Source: Margaritifera margaritifera (Eukaryota > Mollusca > Bivalvia > Unionida > Margaritiferidae). From it: DNA of 64,000 bases. Location: the NCBI GenBank assembly GCA_029931535.1, contig JAQPZY010001660.1, positions 2,009,001 to 2,073,000 of the forward strand. The letters run 5' to 3'. The notes beneath the pieces were generated by a model. It ran no database searches and was not told the DNA's origin. It was given only the letters and a program-made list of their open reading frames with translations. Within the stretch, counting starts at the first letter, position 1; every line of letters starts with the position of its first letter. Below, in pieces: positions 36,060 to 47,439 of the stretch. The translations under genes and the position numbers were made by a program.

Positions 36060-36583
36060 AGAAACTAACTGGATCAATCAGGATTCCATGATTCAGATTG
36101 TTGACTGAATTTCGGGTAAGAAAGAAGCATTTTGACTGGGTGTCAAAAAGGTCAAAGGTCACAGTCACTGACTGAAAGAAGAATGATTTCTGCACAATAA
36201 CATTAGTTCTACATTGCAAATCTGGATCAAAGTTTGTGGATGGCTTGCATTTGAAGTAAGGCAGAAGTATTGGTTTTGGGGTTAAAATGTCAAGGTCATT
36301 TACTGAAAAATTGTTTTGCACAAGAATTTCAGTTTTTGACCTGGTACCTTCACCAAAGTTTGTGGATGACTTACACTTTTGGTAAGAAAGAAGCCGACTG
36401 ACTTTGGGACCAAAGGGTCAAAGGTGAAGGTCATTGTGACTCAAAGAAAAATGGATTTTGCACAAATAACTTTGTTATAGAGTAAGTTCCTTGACCAAAC
36501 TGTGTGGACCACTTGCACTTTGGGTAATAAAGAAACCTGTAGATTTTGGAGTTCAAAGGTCAAAGGTCATGGTCATAATAACA
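36060..36583 (+). repeat. Family F tandem repeat, array 2
   Basis: Four units homologous to 26800-27600 (AAAGTTTGTGGATGGCTTGC, GGTCAAAGGTCACAGTCACT). They include two exact AGGTCA-A-AGGTCA direct repeats at 36149-36161 and 36557-36569. The array stops at the edge of the hAT-like element at 36592. Confidence 0.78.
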
Positions 36584-37257
36584 GGCCTAGAATTTAACAC
36601 AAATTTCCTTGTAGCCAGAATGACTAGTTGATTGAGAAATTTTCTGGTATTGTAAAATCTTAATTAGTCCTTCCCATAAATCAATGTCAGACATGGGTCT
36701 AGATTAACAACACTTTTATTTCTTAAAATATCACATTCATTCATAATTCAGAAGTACAAATCTTGCTTTAGAAAACCACTAAGGTTACTTGAATATATTC
36801 ACTGCAAGTTTATTAGAAAAACAACGATTCTCCAGAAGATCTCTCATTATAGCAATATAGGCATTGTGCAGATTTTCACTACGGATGCAATCTTTGAACA
36901 AAATGTGTCTCCATGATGCTAAGCCTTTTTAAAAAAAGACAATGGTTAATCATAATAGGGATTTTGATGACCATGGCACTACATTGCCTGATGTGAGGTC
37001 AGAGCTCATTGCCTAAGGAAAATTTCCTATTCGCCAAAACTGTGTGGTGTTGGCATAATATAGCCGCTTACTACTTGGTCTAGCAACCTTACATCAAGCC
37101 CTACCCACATAAAATCTATAGAAAAATGATTTATCTTCTCAGAAATTGTGAGTATAACATTTGTTACCTCTTGAATTCATTGACAGATTCATCGGGCAGA
37201 GAGCACATGCCAACACAGTTTTTGTTGTCATCATGTGACTACCATGCCGATGTGCTC

Positions 37258-37398
37258 GATTTACTGTCAATTACTCGCCGACAATTGCTTGCCGGTCAAT
37301 TGCTCGTGGTTAATTGCTCGCTATAACAATTGCTCGCGGAATGTACTGCTCGCCGGTCAATTGATCGCGAGAACAATAGCTCGCCGGCCAATTGATCT
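37258..37398 (+). repeat. MULE left inverted repeat
   Basis: Consists of repeats of a CAATTG-(c/a)TCGC-cGGt theme, such as CAATTGCTTGCCGGTCAATT, GCTCGTGGTTAATTGCTCGC and GGAATGTACTGCTCGCCGGT. It matches the reverse complement of the right end over about 120 bp with few differences. It has one extra CAATTG unit at its outer edge. Confidence 0.9.
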
Positions 37399-37578
37399 CT
37401 TTGAAAAGTGCTCTAACAGGTGTAACTGTTTCTGAAATATACTTAGCGGAATAATAACAATTTTAATTATTGGCGAGAACAATAGCTCGCCGGCCAATTG
37501 ATCTCTTTGAAAAGTGCTCTAACAGGTGTAACTGTTTCCGAAATATACTTAGCGGAATAATAACAATTTTAATTATTG
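37367..37578 (+). repeat. 106-bp tandem duplication inside the MULE
   Basis: Two near-identical copies (37367-37472 and 37473-37578) begin GCGAGAACAATAGCTCGCCG and end TTTTAATTATTG, with a single T/C difference in TGTTTCTGAAAT. Each copy includes the inner edge of the left inverted repeat, so the repeat end is partly doubled. Confidence 0.95.
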
Positions 37579-37720
37579 TCTACTCAAATACATTCAATAA
37601 GGGCCTCAACAGGTATATAAGGCAGGACAAATGCTACTTTTCTCAAACGTAATATTAACTTACTAGAAATTTACTAATAAAATTTCTATATTAAATATTA
37701 TAATACAATTTGTTTTTTAA

Positions 37721-39118
37721 ATGGCTCTAAGATTTGCGACAAGCGAGAAAGGAAAGCGCAAACTTATTGATAATGGTCATGTATACATCAAAGATAAGTC
37801 TAACGGTGAAAAAACTTTTTGGAAGTGCGAATATTCTAGAAGCAAAAGGTGTCATGGCCGAGTTCATACGATTGGAGATAGTATTGCGAAAAGGATTGGA
37901 GAACACAATCATTCTGGCAATTCATGTAGAGCGGAAGTTTTGGATGTCATGCATAACATTATTGACAGAGCGGTCACCACACAGGATGGACCGCAGAACA
38001 TTGTTGCAGATGCTTTAAGTCTTGCATCTCAACCAGCACTTGGTCAGCTAACAAGCGTCAACAATATGAAAAGGGTGATTCGACGTGCACGCAAACGTAA
38101 AGGAGCAATGCCAGCAAATCCCTTGTCGTTGCAAGACTTAGTTATACCAGATGAGTTTAAGAAAACTCTCAAATCTCAAGACTTTTTATTATACGACAGC
38201 GGGCAAGGTGACAAAAGAACTCTAATTTTCTCTACTCATCGAAACTTGCAACTTTTAGCAAGATCACAGCACTGGTAAGCTGACGGAACGTTTAAAACTG
38301 TTCCACCATTATTCGCTCAGTTATACACTATTCATGGACTATTTAACAATAATATTGTACCAGCTGTTTTCGTTTTAATGTCGGAAAAAAATGAGGAAAG
38401 CTATCGAATGGTTTTCAGCGAACTGAAACAATTGGAGCCATCACTGAGACCGATATCGGTGATGACCGATTTTGAAACGGCGACTGTGAAAGCCTTCCAG
38501 CATGAGTTTATTGGAATACAACTCAGAGGATGTTTTTTTCATTTTTGTCAGTGCCTATACAGAAACATTCAATCAAACAGTCTTCAACATCGCTATGAAA
38601 ATGATGCAGATTTTGCTATGCAGATGCGCCATTTACCAAGTCTTGCATTTGTTCCTGTTGAAGATGTAGTTCTAGCATTTGAAGAATTACTTTCACGTGT
38701 TGATTTTCCTTTGGAATCACAGCCAGTACTTGACTACTTTGAAGATACATGGATTGGACGACCTACACGAGGCAACAAACGTCGACCGCCACGTACACCA
38801 CACTCAATGTGGAGTTGTTACGACAACATTAACGATGATCTTCCAAAGACGAACAACAGCTGTGAAGGATGGCACCGATCGTTTAGCGAATTGATCGGTG
38901 GAAAGCATCCAACTATATGGAAATTTATAACAGTTTTGCAAAAGGAACAAGGCCTAAATGAAGCTAAAATTGAACAATCTTTGGCTGGCCAACCTATACA
39001 GCCTCAAAAGAAGAGATACAGGGATGCAGCGTCCAGAATCAAAAAGATTGTTGAAACTTATAAAGAAATTGACTTGATGGATTACTTAAGAGGTTTGTCG
39101 CATACTTTGTCGTTTTAA
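37721..39118 (+). pseudogene. MULE transposase with one in-frame stop
   Basis: 465 codons in one frame apart from TAA at 38276-38278. The FLYWCH zinc finger spans about residues 15-67 (VYIKDKSNGEKTFWKCEYSR, RCHGRV, GEHNH). The MULE catalytic core follows: the first Asp in ADGTFKTVPP just after the stop, the second in VMTDFETATVKAF, the CFFHFCQCLYRNIQ block, and the Glu in TNNSCEGWHRSF. The stop falls between W and A of HW-ADGTFK, one codon before the first catalytic Asp motif. The protein would bind the element ends and catalyse cut-and-paste transposition. Everything else looks intact, so the stop could be recent, a sequencing error or read through. Confidence 0.9.
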
Positions 39119-39253
39119 TACGTGATATAAAAGTTTGGTATATACACGTATTTTTAAGATACTGGTTGTTTAACTTGTCTTTATTTTTAATAAATGTTAA
39201 ACAAGTATTAGTCGTTTGGTTCTTCTTAATAATATTAATTTATTCAGTTAAAA

Positions 39254-39382
39254 TTGGCGATCAATACACCTGCGAGCTATTGTTCTTGCGATCAATTGAC
39301 CGGCGAGCAGTACATTCCGCGAGCAATTGTTATAGCGAGCAATTAACCACGAGCAATTGACCGGCGAGCAATTGACCGGATA
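39254..39382 (-). repeat. MULE right inverted repeat
   Basis: Reads (plus strand) TGTTCTTGCGATCAATTGAC, CGGCGAGCAGTACATTCCGC, GAGCAATTGTTATAGCGAGC and ends GCAATTGACCGGATA. Reverse complement of 37258-37398 apart from scattered differences and one missing unit. Confidence 0.9.
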
Positions 39383-40378
39383 CCGATGTGCTCTGTATGT
39401 GATGAAGCTGGCTTTTTTCAAGTTGCTCCAATAGCGACAGGTTTCTGGTGGTGGTTCTTGGAATAACTGTGTTCCAAATTTGTATGTGTCTTTTCATTTA
39501 AAAATAAAAAAATTACGTAACTTTCGTTTAATATTTTCATATTTTTTGTACAGCAACATTAGAAAGGGGTTCATGTTGGCATCACATTACTATTGGACCT
39601 CTGATGTTACAGATATGTAGGCTGTGAGATTTTTAGTCATGTGACTGCCCTATTCAAATAGGGAGAACCATGTCAGATTTCATCAGTGAATTAAAGACAT
39701 AACAAATGTTATGCTTGCAAGTTCGAAGAAGATAAATCATCTTCCTATTGATTTCATGCAGATAGGACTCGTTGTAAGGTTGTTTAAGTTTGCTATGCCC
39801 GTGAGTAAGCGGCTGTATTATGACAACACTGTGTGGTTTCGGCAAATTCCAAACTTTCAACAGCCAATGCACTCTGACCTTATACCCCAACATAGATGTA
39901 AAAATATCTAAAAGGAGGTAGGAAGGGTCAGAGGAAACTTGGACTAACAGTCTTTGACATACAACTTTACCTTATAAATCTAACAAAACCGGTAAAGATT
40001 TATACAGTCTCCTTTTTGAAATACGATTTGTAAAATCCTCATGTTCTAACCCTCTAGGCGAGCAAATGAATCTTTGAGATTTTCGTGATTTGCTCCAAGA
40101 GAACATGGACATCGTCCAGTTATTAAGATTTTCAAAAATTACATATGATAGTGTAAATAAATGCTGATTGGCGACAACTGAAACTTTACTAGCCATCAGA
40201 CTAGTTAAATTATGAAAACTACTAGTCCAACCAGAAATTTACTACCCTCGGGCTAGTGGAATACCGTTTATTTCAAGCCCTGTAGTAAGTCTGGTAAGAA
40301 AATTGATGTTAGAAATGATTCTTTATGCATTTAAAAACACAATTGTGATAATAAGGTTTTCTTTCTTTCTTTCTACAG

Positions 40379-40546
40379 GACTACCCAGATTACTATGAAG
40401 TTATCAAGAGGCCAGTTGACATGCTTCACATACAGCAGAAAATGCAGACCAGTAAATATGAAACGGTTGAGGATATGGTGGCTGATTTTGTTCAAATGTT
40501 TGATAATGCTTGCAAATATAATGAACCTGACTCCCTGATATACAAG
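40379..40546 (+). CDS. Polybromo-1 exon: bromodomain 5 core
   Basis: 56 codons, phase 0. The polypyrimidine tract (CTTTCTTTCTTTCTACAG) is strong and the donor is GTGAGG. Carries DYPDYYEVIKRPVDM (ZA loop), YETVEDMVADFVQMFDNACK (helices A-B) and YNEPDSLIYK. The acetyl-lysine Asn of YNEP is present. YNEP(D/E)SLIYK is near-identical to vertebrate bromodomain 5. Confidence 0.95.
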
Positions 40547-42892
40547 GTGAGGTGAATTTTTTGATACTGCATGTTATTTTAGAGATGTGTACTGTCAGTT
40601 AGAAAAACTAAGTATATATAGCAGGTTGAAATATGTTACTGCATAATGATGCTTTTTGACGCCAACCCCTTTACTGCACAATGATGCCTTTCATGACAAA
40701 TCTGATTAATATACCCAGTACTACTAAAATTAAGTCTTTATACCCATAACTATCACGTTTACAGCTGAGAGAATGAATCTAGAAAGTAAATATGAAGCAG
40801 ATCATTAGTTTAATTGTAGGATTAAAGCAACTGCGTAGTTCAATCTACACATCCATTCTATGCAACATCATGTCCGCCATTTGTAAACGTGCTCTGCATC
40901 CCAGGATTGAGATGTAAAGTCATTTGAAAATTTGAATATAACACGGGAATATGCCATTCTTTGAACCAGTCCAGTTAATTGTTATCAAGGTTTCACCAAA
41001 ATAGAAGAAGATTACAGAAAACTTTGAACTTTGGAATGAGGCTTTACGCTGAAAATACTGTACTAACATGTGTTCACTGTTTAAGTTTATATCTGTCATT
41101 TCAGCAAAAAGATATGACCAAAAATCACCGTTATCTCAAAATATGGATTTTTGATATTTAAAAAACATTTACTCGCTAATTGTAATACCAATCAGCATGA
41201 AGAATATACAAATTAAGTCCAAGAATATTTGACTATTTTTAGAAACAAGGAAAAACTGTTAGTCACATGGCATGTCAAATTCTGCTCAGCTCTGCTCATC
41301 GATAGTGCATGTTTATCATGGTAAAATTGAGATATGTCCATAGAGAAATGTGTTTCAATACTTTTCAATCTTTATTTAATGTCACATATAAATTTAAATC
41401 ATTATAGTTCATAATTTGTTGAATTTCACAAGAAAGACGATACATGATAGAGAGTCCCTGAATGAGTGAATCAAGCACTTTTAATTTCGAAGACCATTAA
41501 AGTCATTGCATATACTATATATATTTATATACTTAGTTGTCTAACATGTACTACAGATTGCACATCATTACTGATTATATGCATGTTTGGATTCCCCCCG
41601 CCTGCCCATTTTCAAAGATCTGCAAAAAATTTTGTTTTAATCAGTAGCAACATTTAATTACTGTTCCCAGGAACACATTTCATGTTGCTTTTGCATTGAT
41701 AATGAGAGGGTAGGATGGTTGTCAGGTTTTAACATTTGAAAACTCTGCAACCTTTTTTGGCATAGAAACTTCACAAAAGATAAAACTCAGCCAACATTGG
41801 AATTTTTCATTAATAAGGGATACAGAGAAGAGATAAATTAATTTGATACTGGACTCTGAATAACTTATTCAACAACAACAATGATCATACTACATGGATA
41901 TAAAAATATAGTGAGGTATATATGACACTTTATCATTTAAGTTTCAGTTTCATGATTTTGCATAACAGAAAATGTGTCTTGATTTAGATTACAGAATACA
42001 GTACATACAGTATAATAAAATATTTAATACAGAATATAATACATACAAGTAATTATAAACAATCCAGTTAGGAAAGCTTGAGACTTGAAAAAGACACTTG
42101 TCTGTGCAATCAAGAGATATCATTTCTGCAGCAGGCATAACATAATTAAAATGTTTAATGATTCCCCATAAGCAGAACATCTAATATGCCAGATTAATCA
42201 TATGATAATTGCAGGTTTTAATTTTCTCCTTAATCCACAAAATGACAATGTGAAATGAAAGATAAATGTACCTTCTTTGTTCTTTTCATTACTTCTAAGT
42301 AGTGTGTGATTCAGACATTGACCTTTGAGACTATTTTATGGCTTATGAAGACATTTTCTAAAATTAAATCTTTATACAGCATTTCATCATATTTTTTAAT
42401 AATCCTTTCAAGATTTGTCATCTTTGTCACTCAGTACTCAAACTTTATAGAAATAAAGGGATGCTCCTACCACATTTGACCTTTATGCCCTCCCCTCTGC
42501 CCTTTTTAGTATCCCCCCCCCATTGTCCAGATAACTAAAATATCTACTTAAAACTGTGCTGTGTTCTATTAATTTCATATATTCTTGTTTTATTTGATAT
42601 AGAAGACTTGTATGAGTGGAAGCTTGTTTGTTCTTTATTTCTAAAGGACATCCTAAATTTTGTGACCAAAAGTGTGTTCTTTGCTTGAAAAATACTTATA
42701 CCAGTATGCCTTTTATGTTATGTTGGAAAAATTGCCCCTTTGCCCAAAAATGTGCCACTTTTGTAAAAGTTGCCCCTGTGAAATATAAATTTTATAGATT
42801 TTTTTTTTTACAGAACTTGAGTGTTCGATTTTAAATAAGCCAGCTTGTTTTCAATCAAACCTGCAAGGAGATGCTTTACATTGCCCATGTCA
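40547..42892. other. Intron, anonymous
   Basis: Non-coding AT-rich sequence with only short chance reading frames; no element ends recognised. Confidence 0.5.
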
Positions 42893-42918
42893 TTATATAT
42901 ATATACAGATATATATAT

Positions 42919-42981
<63 letters not shown>
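42893..42981. repeat. (AT)n microsatellite
   Basis: About 90 bp of AT dinucleotides with a few interruptions (ACAGATATATATATAGATAT). Confidence 0.95.
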
Positions 42982-42982
<1 letters not shown>

Positions 42983-42984
<2 letters not shown>

Positions 42985-43112
42985 TGTACTCTGTATCATT
43001 GATATACCACGAGATGTATAAATTTTCCATTAAAAGGAAACGAGGCTTGCCGAGTTTCCTTTTAATGAAATATTTATACAAGTGGTATATCAAAAATACA
43101 GCGTACATATTA
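42983..43112. repeat. Long imperfect palindrome (foldback or MITE)
   Basis: Arms meet near 43047. CATTAAAAGGAAAC is mirrored by GTTTCCTTTTAATG, TGATATACCAC by GTGGTATATCA, and GTATGTACTCTGTAT by ATACAGCGTACATAT. It abuts the AT microsatellite directly. Could be a MITE, but target duplications are hidden by the AT tract. Confidence 0.75.
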
Positions 43113-43762
43113 GACATATATTTTATTTCTATCACATACAAATACACATACTTGCATTTCCAATGGAATTAAGATTGACTACAGGGAACTGTGTATTGAC
43201 GGAGTGAAATCTTAACATCCCTGCCCAGTGTGTCCGCTACAAAATATAGTTCTGTACCTATTGCGGCTATTCACAATTCTCTTTGCAGATTGATAAGTTG
43301 CTTCTTTTATTTTTTTAGCTTCTATTTTAATTATTATTGATTAAATAAATATAAGACACACTTATGATTTAAACATGAAAGATAGTTTAAGTGAAGAAAG
43401 TAGAGCACTACAAACACAGCATTGTTAGCTTCTTGAACACTGAACGCGCAGCCATTCAGTCATGGTCGAGTATATTAAAACGAGTGTGGAATATGGACTA
43501 AGCTAAATGACTAGCCAACAAGAGGTAATTCAACATTTAAATTTATTTGCAGTTGATCCAAGTTATTATTATGCTTTAATTAACATTGCTGCCGAACATA
43601 AGATTGTTTTTATCCTCCATCTCTCTCTTTCCCTTTTACGTTGGTTGGTTTATCTGTAAATTTTACCATCATTCACAGGTCCAGAGTCATTGTCGCATGA
43701 CAGGCGAAAATCCGCTACGCTCGTTTTTTCACGGATTTTTGCACGTATCTTGCGACGATGGT

Positions 43763-44304
43763 CCAGAGAGAGAGAGAGAGAGAATGTGGTAAAACTGATA
43801 AACAGATATGCTGAGACAGATGAACCAACAGAGAGAGAGAGAGAGAGAGGTGTGTGGTGGCGGTTTGGAGAGACTTAGCATAAGATATTTTTTTTATTGT
43901 CCATCCCTATGTTTCTCTGCGAGTCGATTAGTCCTCTGCCTGACCAACCAACACAGTGAGAGAAAAAGAGAGCGGCCTTCGGATATTGTAATAATTAAAA
44001 ATAATGTTTTTAGAACCTGAATATAGGTTTAAAAAAACAAAAGCAAAGCATTAAATACATTACAGTATGTGTGTGCCTCCTAACCAAGAAATGTACCGTA
44101 CAGTCTCGACAGGGTATTGCAACTTTGTATAATTTTTATTGTGAACACTGTAGGATAAACCCCATGAAAAGTGTAAGCATACCATTACGACGACCCAGGT
44201 TCTTCTATGTTACTTGGTGTAAGTTCAAATTCAAGGGTTTCATCCAGCTCAAATTCTTTTTTTCTCTCTCTCCATAGATTTCCACCTATGTGTGTCCGTT
44301 ATGC

Positions 44305-44346
<42 letters not shown>

Positions 44347-44351
44347 AAAAA
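43763..44351. repeat. Cluster of (GA)n tracts
   Basis: GA runs at about 43766-43784, 43831-43849 and 44307-44342, the last followed by poly(A), with shorter GAGAG runs between. Open frames here are low complexity. Confidence 0.85.
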
Positions 44352-44626
44352 AGGGAAAGCAGAGGGGGTTTCAATGAAATTGTGTACCATGTTTAATTCA
44401 TTTAGAAAACGGGGATTATTAATATTTTTCGCATTATTTTATTATGTCGATAATGATTAATAAGTGGAAATTTAGCACTGATCTAGAGAGTATAGAAGCA
44501 ATAACCACTGTTTAAACCATGTTTATATATGCGTATTCATGTGCCATGGGCAGATAACAATTTGATATACCAACAAATTGCTTTATACCAACACTTTAAA
44601 AGGCATGTTATTTTCAATGTATGTGG

Positions 44627-44671
<45 letters not shown>

Positions 44672-46723
44672 AAACTACTGTCAGAGCTTGAAATGTAAAT
44701 ATTTATTTCAGCAACTGATGCAAGTCAGGTTCTTTCTTTCTTTTGACAACTGATGTTTCTTGTTTGTTTGTTTTTTTTAAACCCAAAAGAGTAAATGATT
44801 AGTTATTTTCTGATTATGTTCTCCAACACATGAATATTAAAATCATGTGCTACTAATCAAACTATAGAAACAGATTTCCTATAATATTCATTATAAGTTC
44901 TAGAATATTATTACTAATTCAAAGTTCAGTCTCAGTGCCAAAAAGTACTGTATTTTTATGTAGTTAGTTTATACCAAAAACATTTTTTTATTTCAAGCCT
45001 TTTGTTCACATTACTTAAAATTTGTCAGTTTATAAACTTATATGCTCTGTTATTCACTAGAATTGATGACAGGATTTTAGAACTTGCATTGTACTGGTTT
45101 CTAACAACTGCATTTGCATGGTTTATACATAAAAAAATGTGTTAGAAGACAACAAGCTTGTCAAATACTGCATACAGAAAGATCTAATGAAATGACATAA
45201 TTAAAGTGTTTTTGGTTAAGTAGCACATATCTTTTGTAGAGTTGATGGCTTGATGTACATCATGTCATCATTTTTGAAGAATGAACAATAGATCTGAAAG
45301 AGGAGCAAACTAGGATTTTGCGGATTATTCAATGAATTTAAATTTGTTTTTGTATGAAACTTGAGGCATTCACCATAAAATTTGTTTGCTTCCATGATGC
45401 AAGACAATAAATCCATGATTATATACAATAATTCCCACTTATTAAAAGTTGGCAACAACAGGAAAATCTTGTAACACATTTTAAAGCTGATCTCAGTTTC
45501 TCTTGATAAAATTCTGATCATTGTATATAAGAGCTCTGTTCCACATCAGTGGTCATCATGGTATATTCCATGTGTGTGGATAAAAATAATGCAGTACCTA
45601 AGTACATGCATATGTATCTATGTGAATAAATATGCTATAGATTGATTGTACTACTTTTATCTTCATGCTTTTTATGAACTGTTTATCATTCTTCAGCTTT
45701 CTTTCAACTTCTTTTGAACTTGAACATAGGCATTCATATGAACACAACAGAAAGTTTTGCAATATGGAGATATGTTATAAAATCAGCTTTAATATCTTAA
45801 TATTATTGCTGCATTTTTTTACTGTTACCATAGTAACCAAACTATTTGTATAAATTTCAACATATTCAATGTTAAACCAAGATACTTTTTTTAATATTTG
45901 AACTGTTTAAGACCATTTGAGTATATTAAAGAAAAATATAAACAAAGAATATACAGCCAAAACTTTATTGACTTTAAGTGTTCAATCTTAACACTTCACT
46001 GAAAACAAAACACTTGTTATGCCAATATTGGGTGGAAATTGTACAATCTAAGCCGAATAATTAGAAAATCTTGGTTTTCTCAATCATGAATTGAAAAATT
46101 CAAAGCATGACTGATTTGGCAAGAAAGTAGTAAGCTCAGTATAAATGAATAATGAAAAATATTTAATTTTGTCACAATTTTTACACATTCTAGGCATGAT
46201 TTGGTTGCCATGGCAACCAACCATTTCATCCCCTGCATGCTGAAATAAAGTATACCCAGCACTCGTCCAGTATCCACAACAAATTTCCTACTATAAAGAA
46301 AATTATTATTGCACAAAAAGTAAACTCAGAAGGGATGCCAAATTACTGACTTCAAGGATAAAGCCTGTGCAAATTAGGCAGTTCAGCCTCCACACTGATG
46401 TGCAGTAAAGGGTTAAGCAATCATTAAAAGTAATTCACAGTTTTTCAGAATAAACCTTGGAAATACAAAAGAGCTACAGATTAAGAAAAAGCAGTTTTTG
46501 TTATCAAGGATGAGCTATTGGAATTTATTTGTTTTTGTTTTCACACTAATGATATTCCAGAACTCCTGGCAGATTTTCACATATTTTATCCTTAAGAGTA
46601 GAGTTACATAAATCTAGTTAAAAAAAAGTTCATTGACCAAGAACCTAATAGCAAAGGCATACAGCTTCCTTATCAGTCAACATAACTGTCACAACCTCGT
46701 GTACATTACTTGTGTATTGTATT
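44352..46723. other. Intron, anonymous
   Basis: Includes an (AT)n run at 44632-44670. No coding signal. A 101-codon minus-strand frame at 45216-45521 shows no domain. Confidence 0.5.
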
Positions 46724-46931
46724 TTGTTGTTTTAATGGCACTGTGAACACATGATTGGCTACATCATGCTGAGCAAATGGGAGATAAGTGCCTTTCCCAA
46801 GTACACACTGAGACAGCAAACCTGGACTGGCCTGGGCATTTAATGAACCTGGACTGGCCTGGGCAGGTAATGAACTTGCCACCCTGGATTAAAAGTCTGA
46901 TGCTTTACAAACTGAGTTACCATGGCTCCCC
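46724..46931 (-). mobile_element. tRNA-derived SINE, family 3, copy 2
   Basis: On the minus strand it begins GGGGAGCCATGGTAACTCAG. Box A is TAACTCAGTTTGTAAAGC and box B is AAGTTCATTACC, followed by GGAAAGGCACTTATC and an AAAACAACAAAATAC tail. A 27-bp segment, AACCTGGACTGGCCTGGGCA plus seven bases, is tandemly duplicated inside it, a private change absent from the copy at 11549. Confidence 0.82.
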
Positions 46932-47221
46932 ACGAAATTAAATCAACTCTTCCCTTGAAATTGTTTCAAGTTCTTTCAATATAATTAACTGTCCTAGTTT
47001 GACCAGTATCCTGTGTTTATTGCTGTAGATGATGTATACAGTCAGTATTGACCTTAGAAGCCTATTTATATATGTATTAACTTAACTTGATTTTATTGTC
47101 AGTAATGAAAGAGAATAGTATAGTGATATGAACAGCCTTGATACTTTCCAAATGTTCTTATAATAAATAACTCCATTCCTATACAGATGTCTATAATATT
47201 TTGTCCATTGATACATTGCAG

Positions 47222-47356
47222 GATGCACTGACATTACAGCGACTGTGTCTGGAAAAGAAGATGGAACTTACCGAGGAGGGAAATAATGTACCAGATGTGA
47301 AGGCCTGTGTGTTGGAGCTGATGACAAACCTGTTCATCTCAGTCTACAACTTGCAG
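47222..47356 (+). CDS. Polybromo-1 exon: end of bromodomain 5, start of 6
   Basis: 45 codons, phase 0. Acceptor ATTGCAG, donor GTGAGA. DALTLQRLCLEKKMEL is helix C of bromodomain 5. EEGNNVPDVKAC is the short linker and VLELMTNLFISVYNLQ is helix Z of bromodomain 6, matching the LIQELIHNLFVSV region of PBRM1. Confidence 0.92.
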
Positions 47357-47439
47357 GTGAGATTAATGAAACTTCTCTCTGTCCATCTGTCTGCTTGCCT
47401 GTCTCTCAGACTCCACTTATAAGAATTGTGATACAAAGA

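Larger units (their letters stand above)
37258..39382 (+). mobile_element. MULE (Mutator-like) transposon, nearly intact
   Basis: 2,125 bp with long inverted ends (37258-37398 and 39254-39382). It is flanked by an exact 11-bp repeat CCGATGTGCTC (37247-37257 and 39383-39393); Mutator-type elements make 8-11-bp duplications. It encodes a FLYWCH zinc-finger MULE transposase broken by one stop. High similarity between its ends and the exact duplication suggest a recent insertion into the 8.9-kb PBRM1 intron. Confidence 0.92.
36592..40285. mobile_element. Old hAT-like element with inverted arms, hosting a MULE
   Basis: The left end is CAGGCCTAGAATTTAACAC. The right end, reverse complemented, is CAGGGCTTGAAATAAACGG, of the CAGGGCTTGAAAT type found on hAT elements. 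CTAGT(C) motifs lie subterminally at both ends. Further inside, about 37025-37200 and the reverse complement of about 39665-39850 match (GCATAATATAGCCGCTTAC against TCATAATACAGCCGCTTAC; AAATGATTTATCTTCT against AGATGATTTATCTTCT). Flanking 8-bp duplications are not clear. The MULE at 37258-39382 is inserted between the arms. Confidence 0.55.

Noticed and set aside
35899..36321. 140-codon minus-strand frame
   Set aside because: It is the antisense of family F tandem units; no domain and no start or splice context.
43586..44020. Overlapping plus-strand frames rich in Arg-Glu-Arg
   Set aside because: Produced by GA microsatellites.
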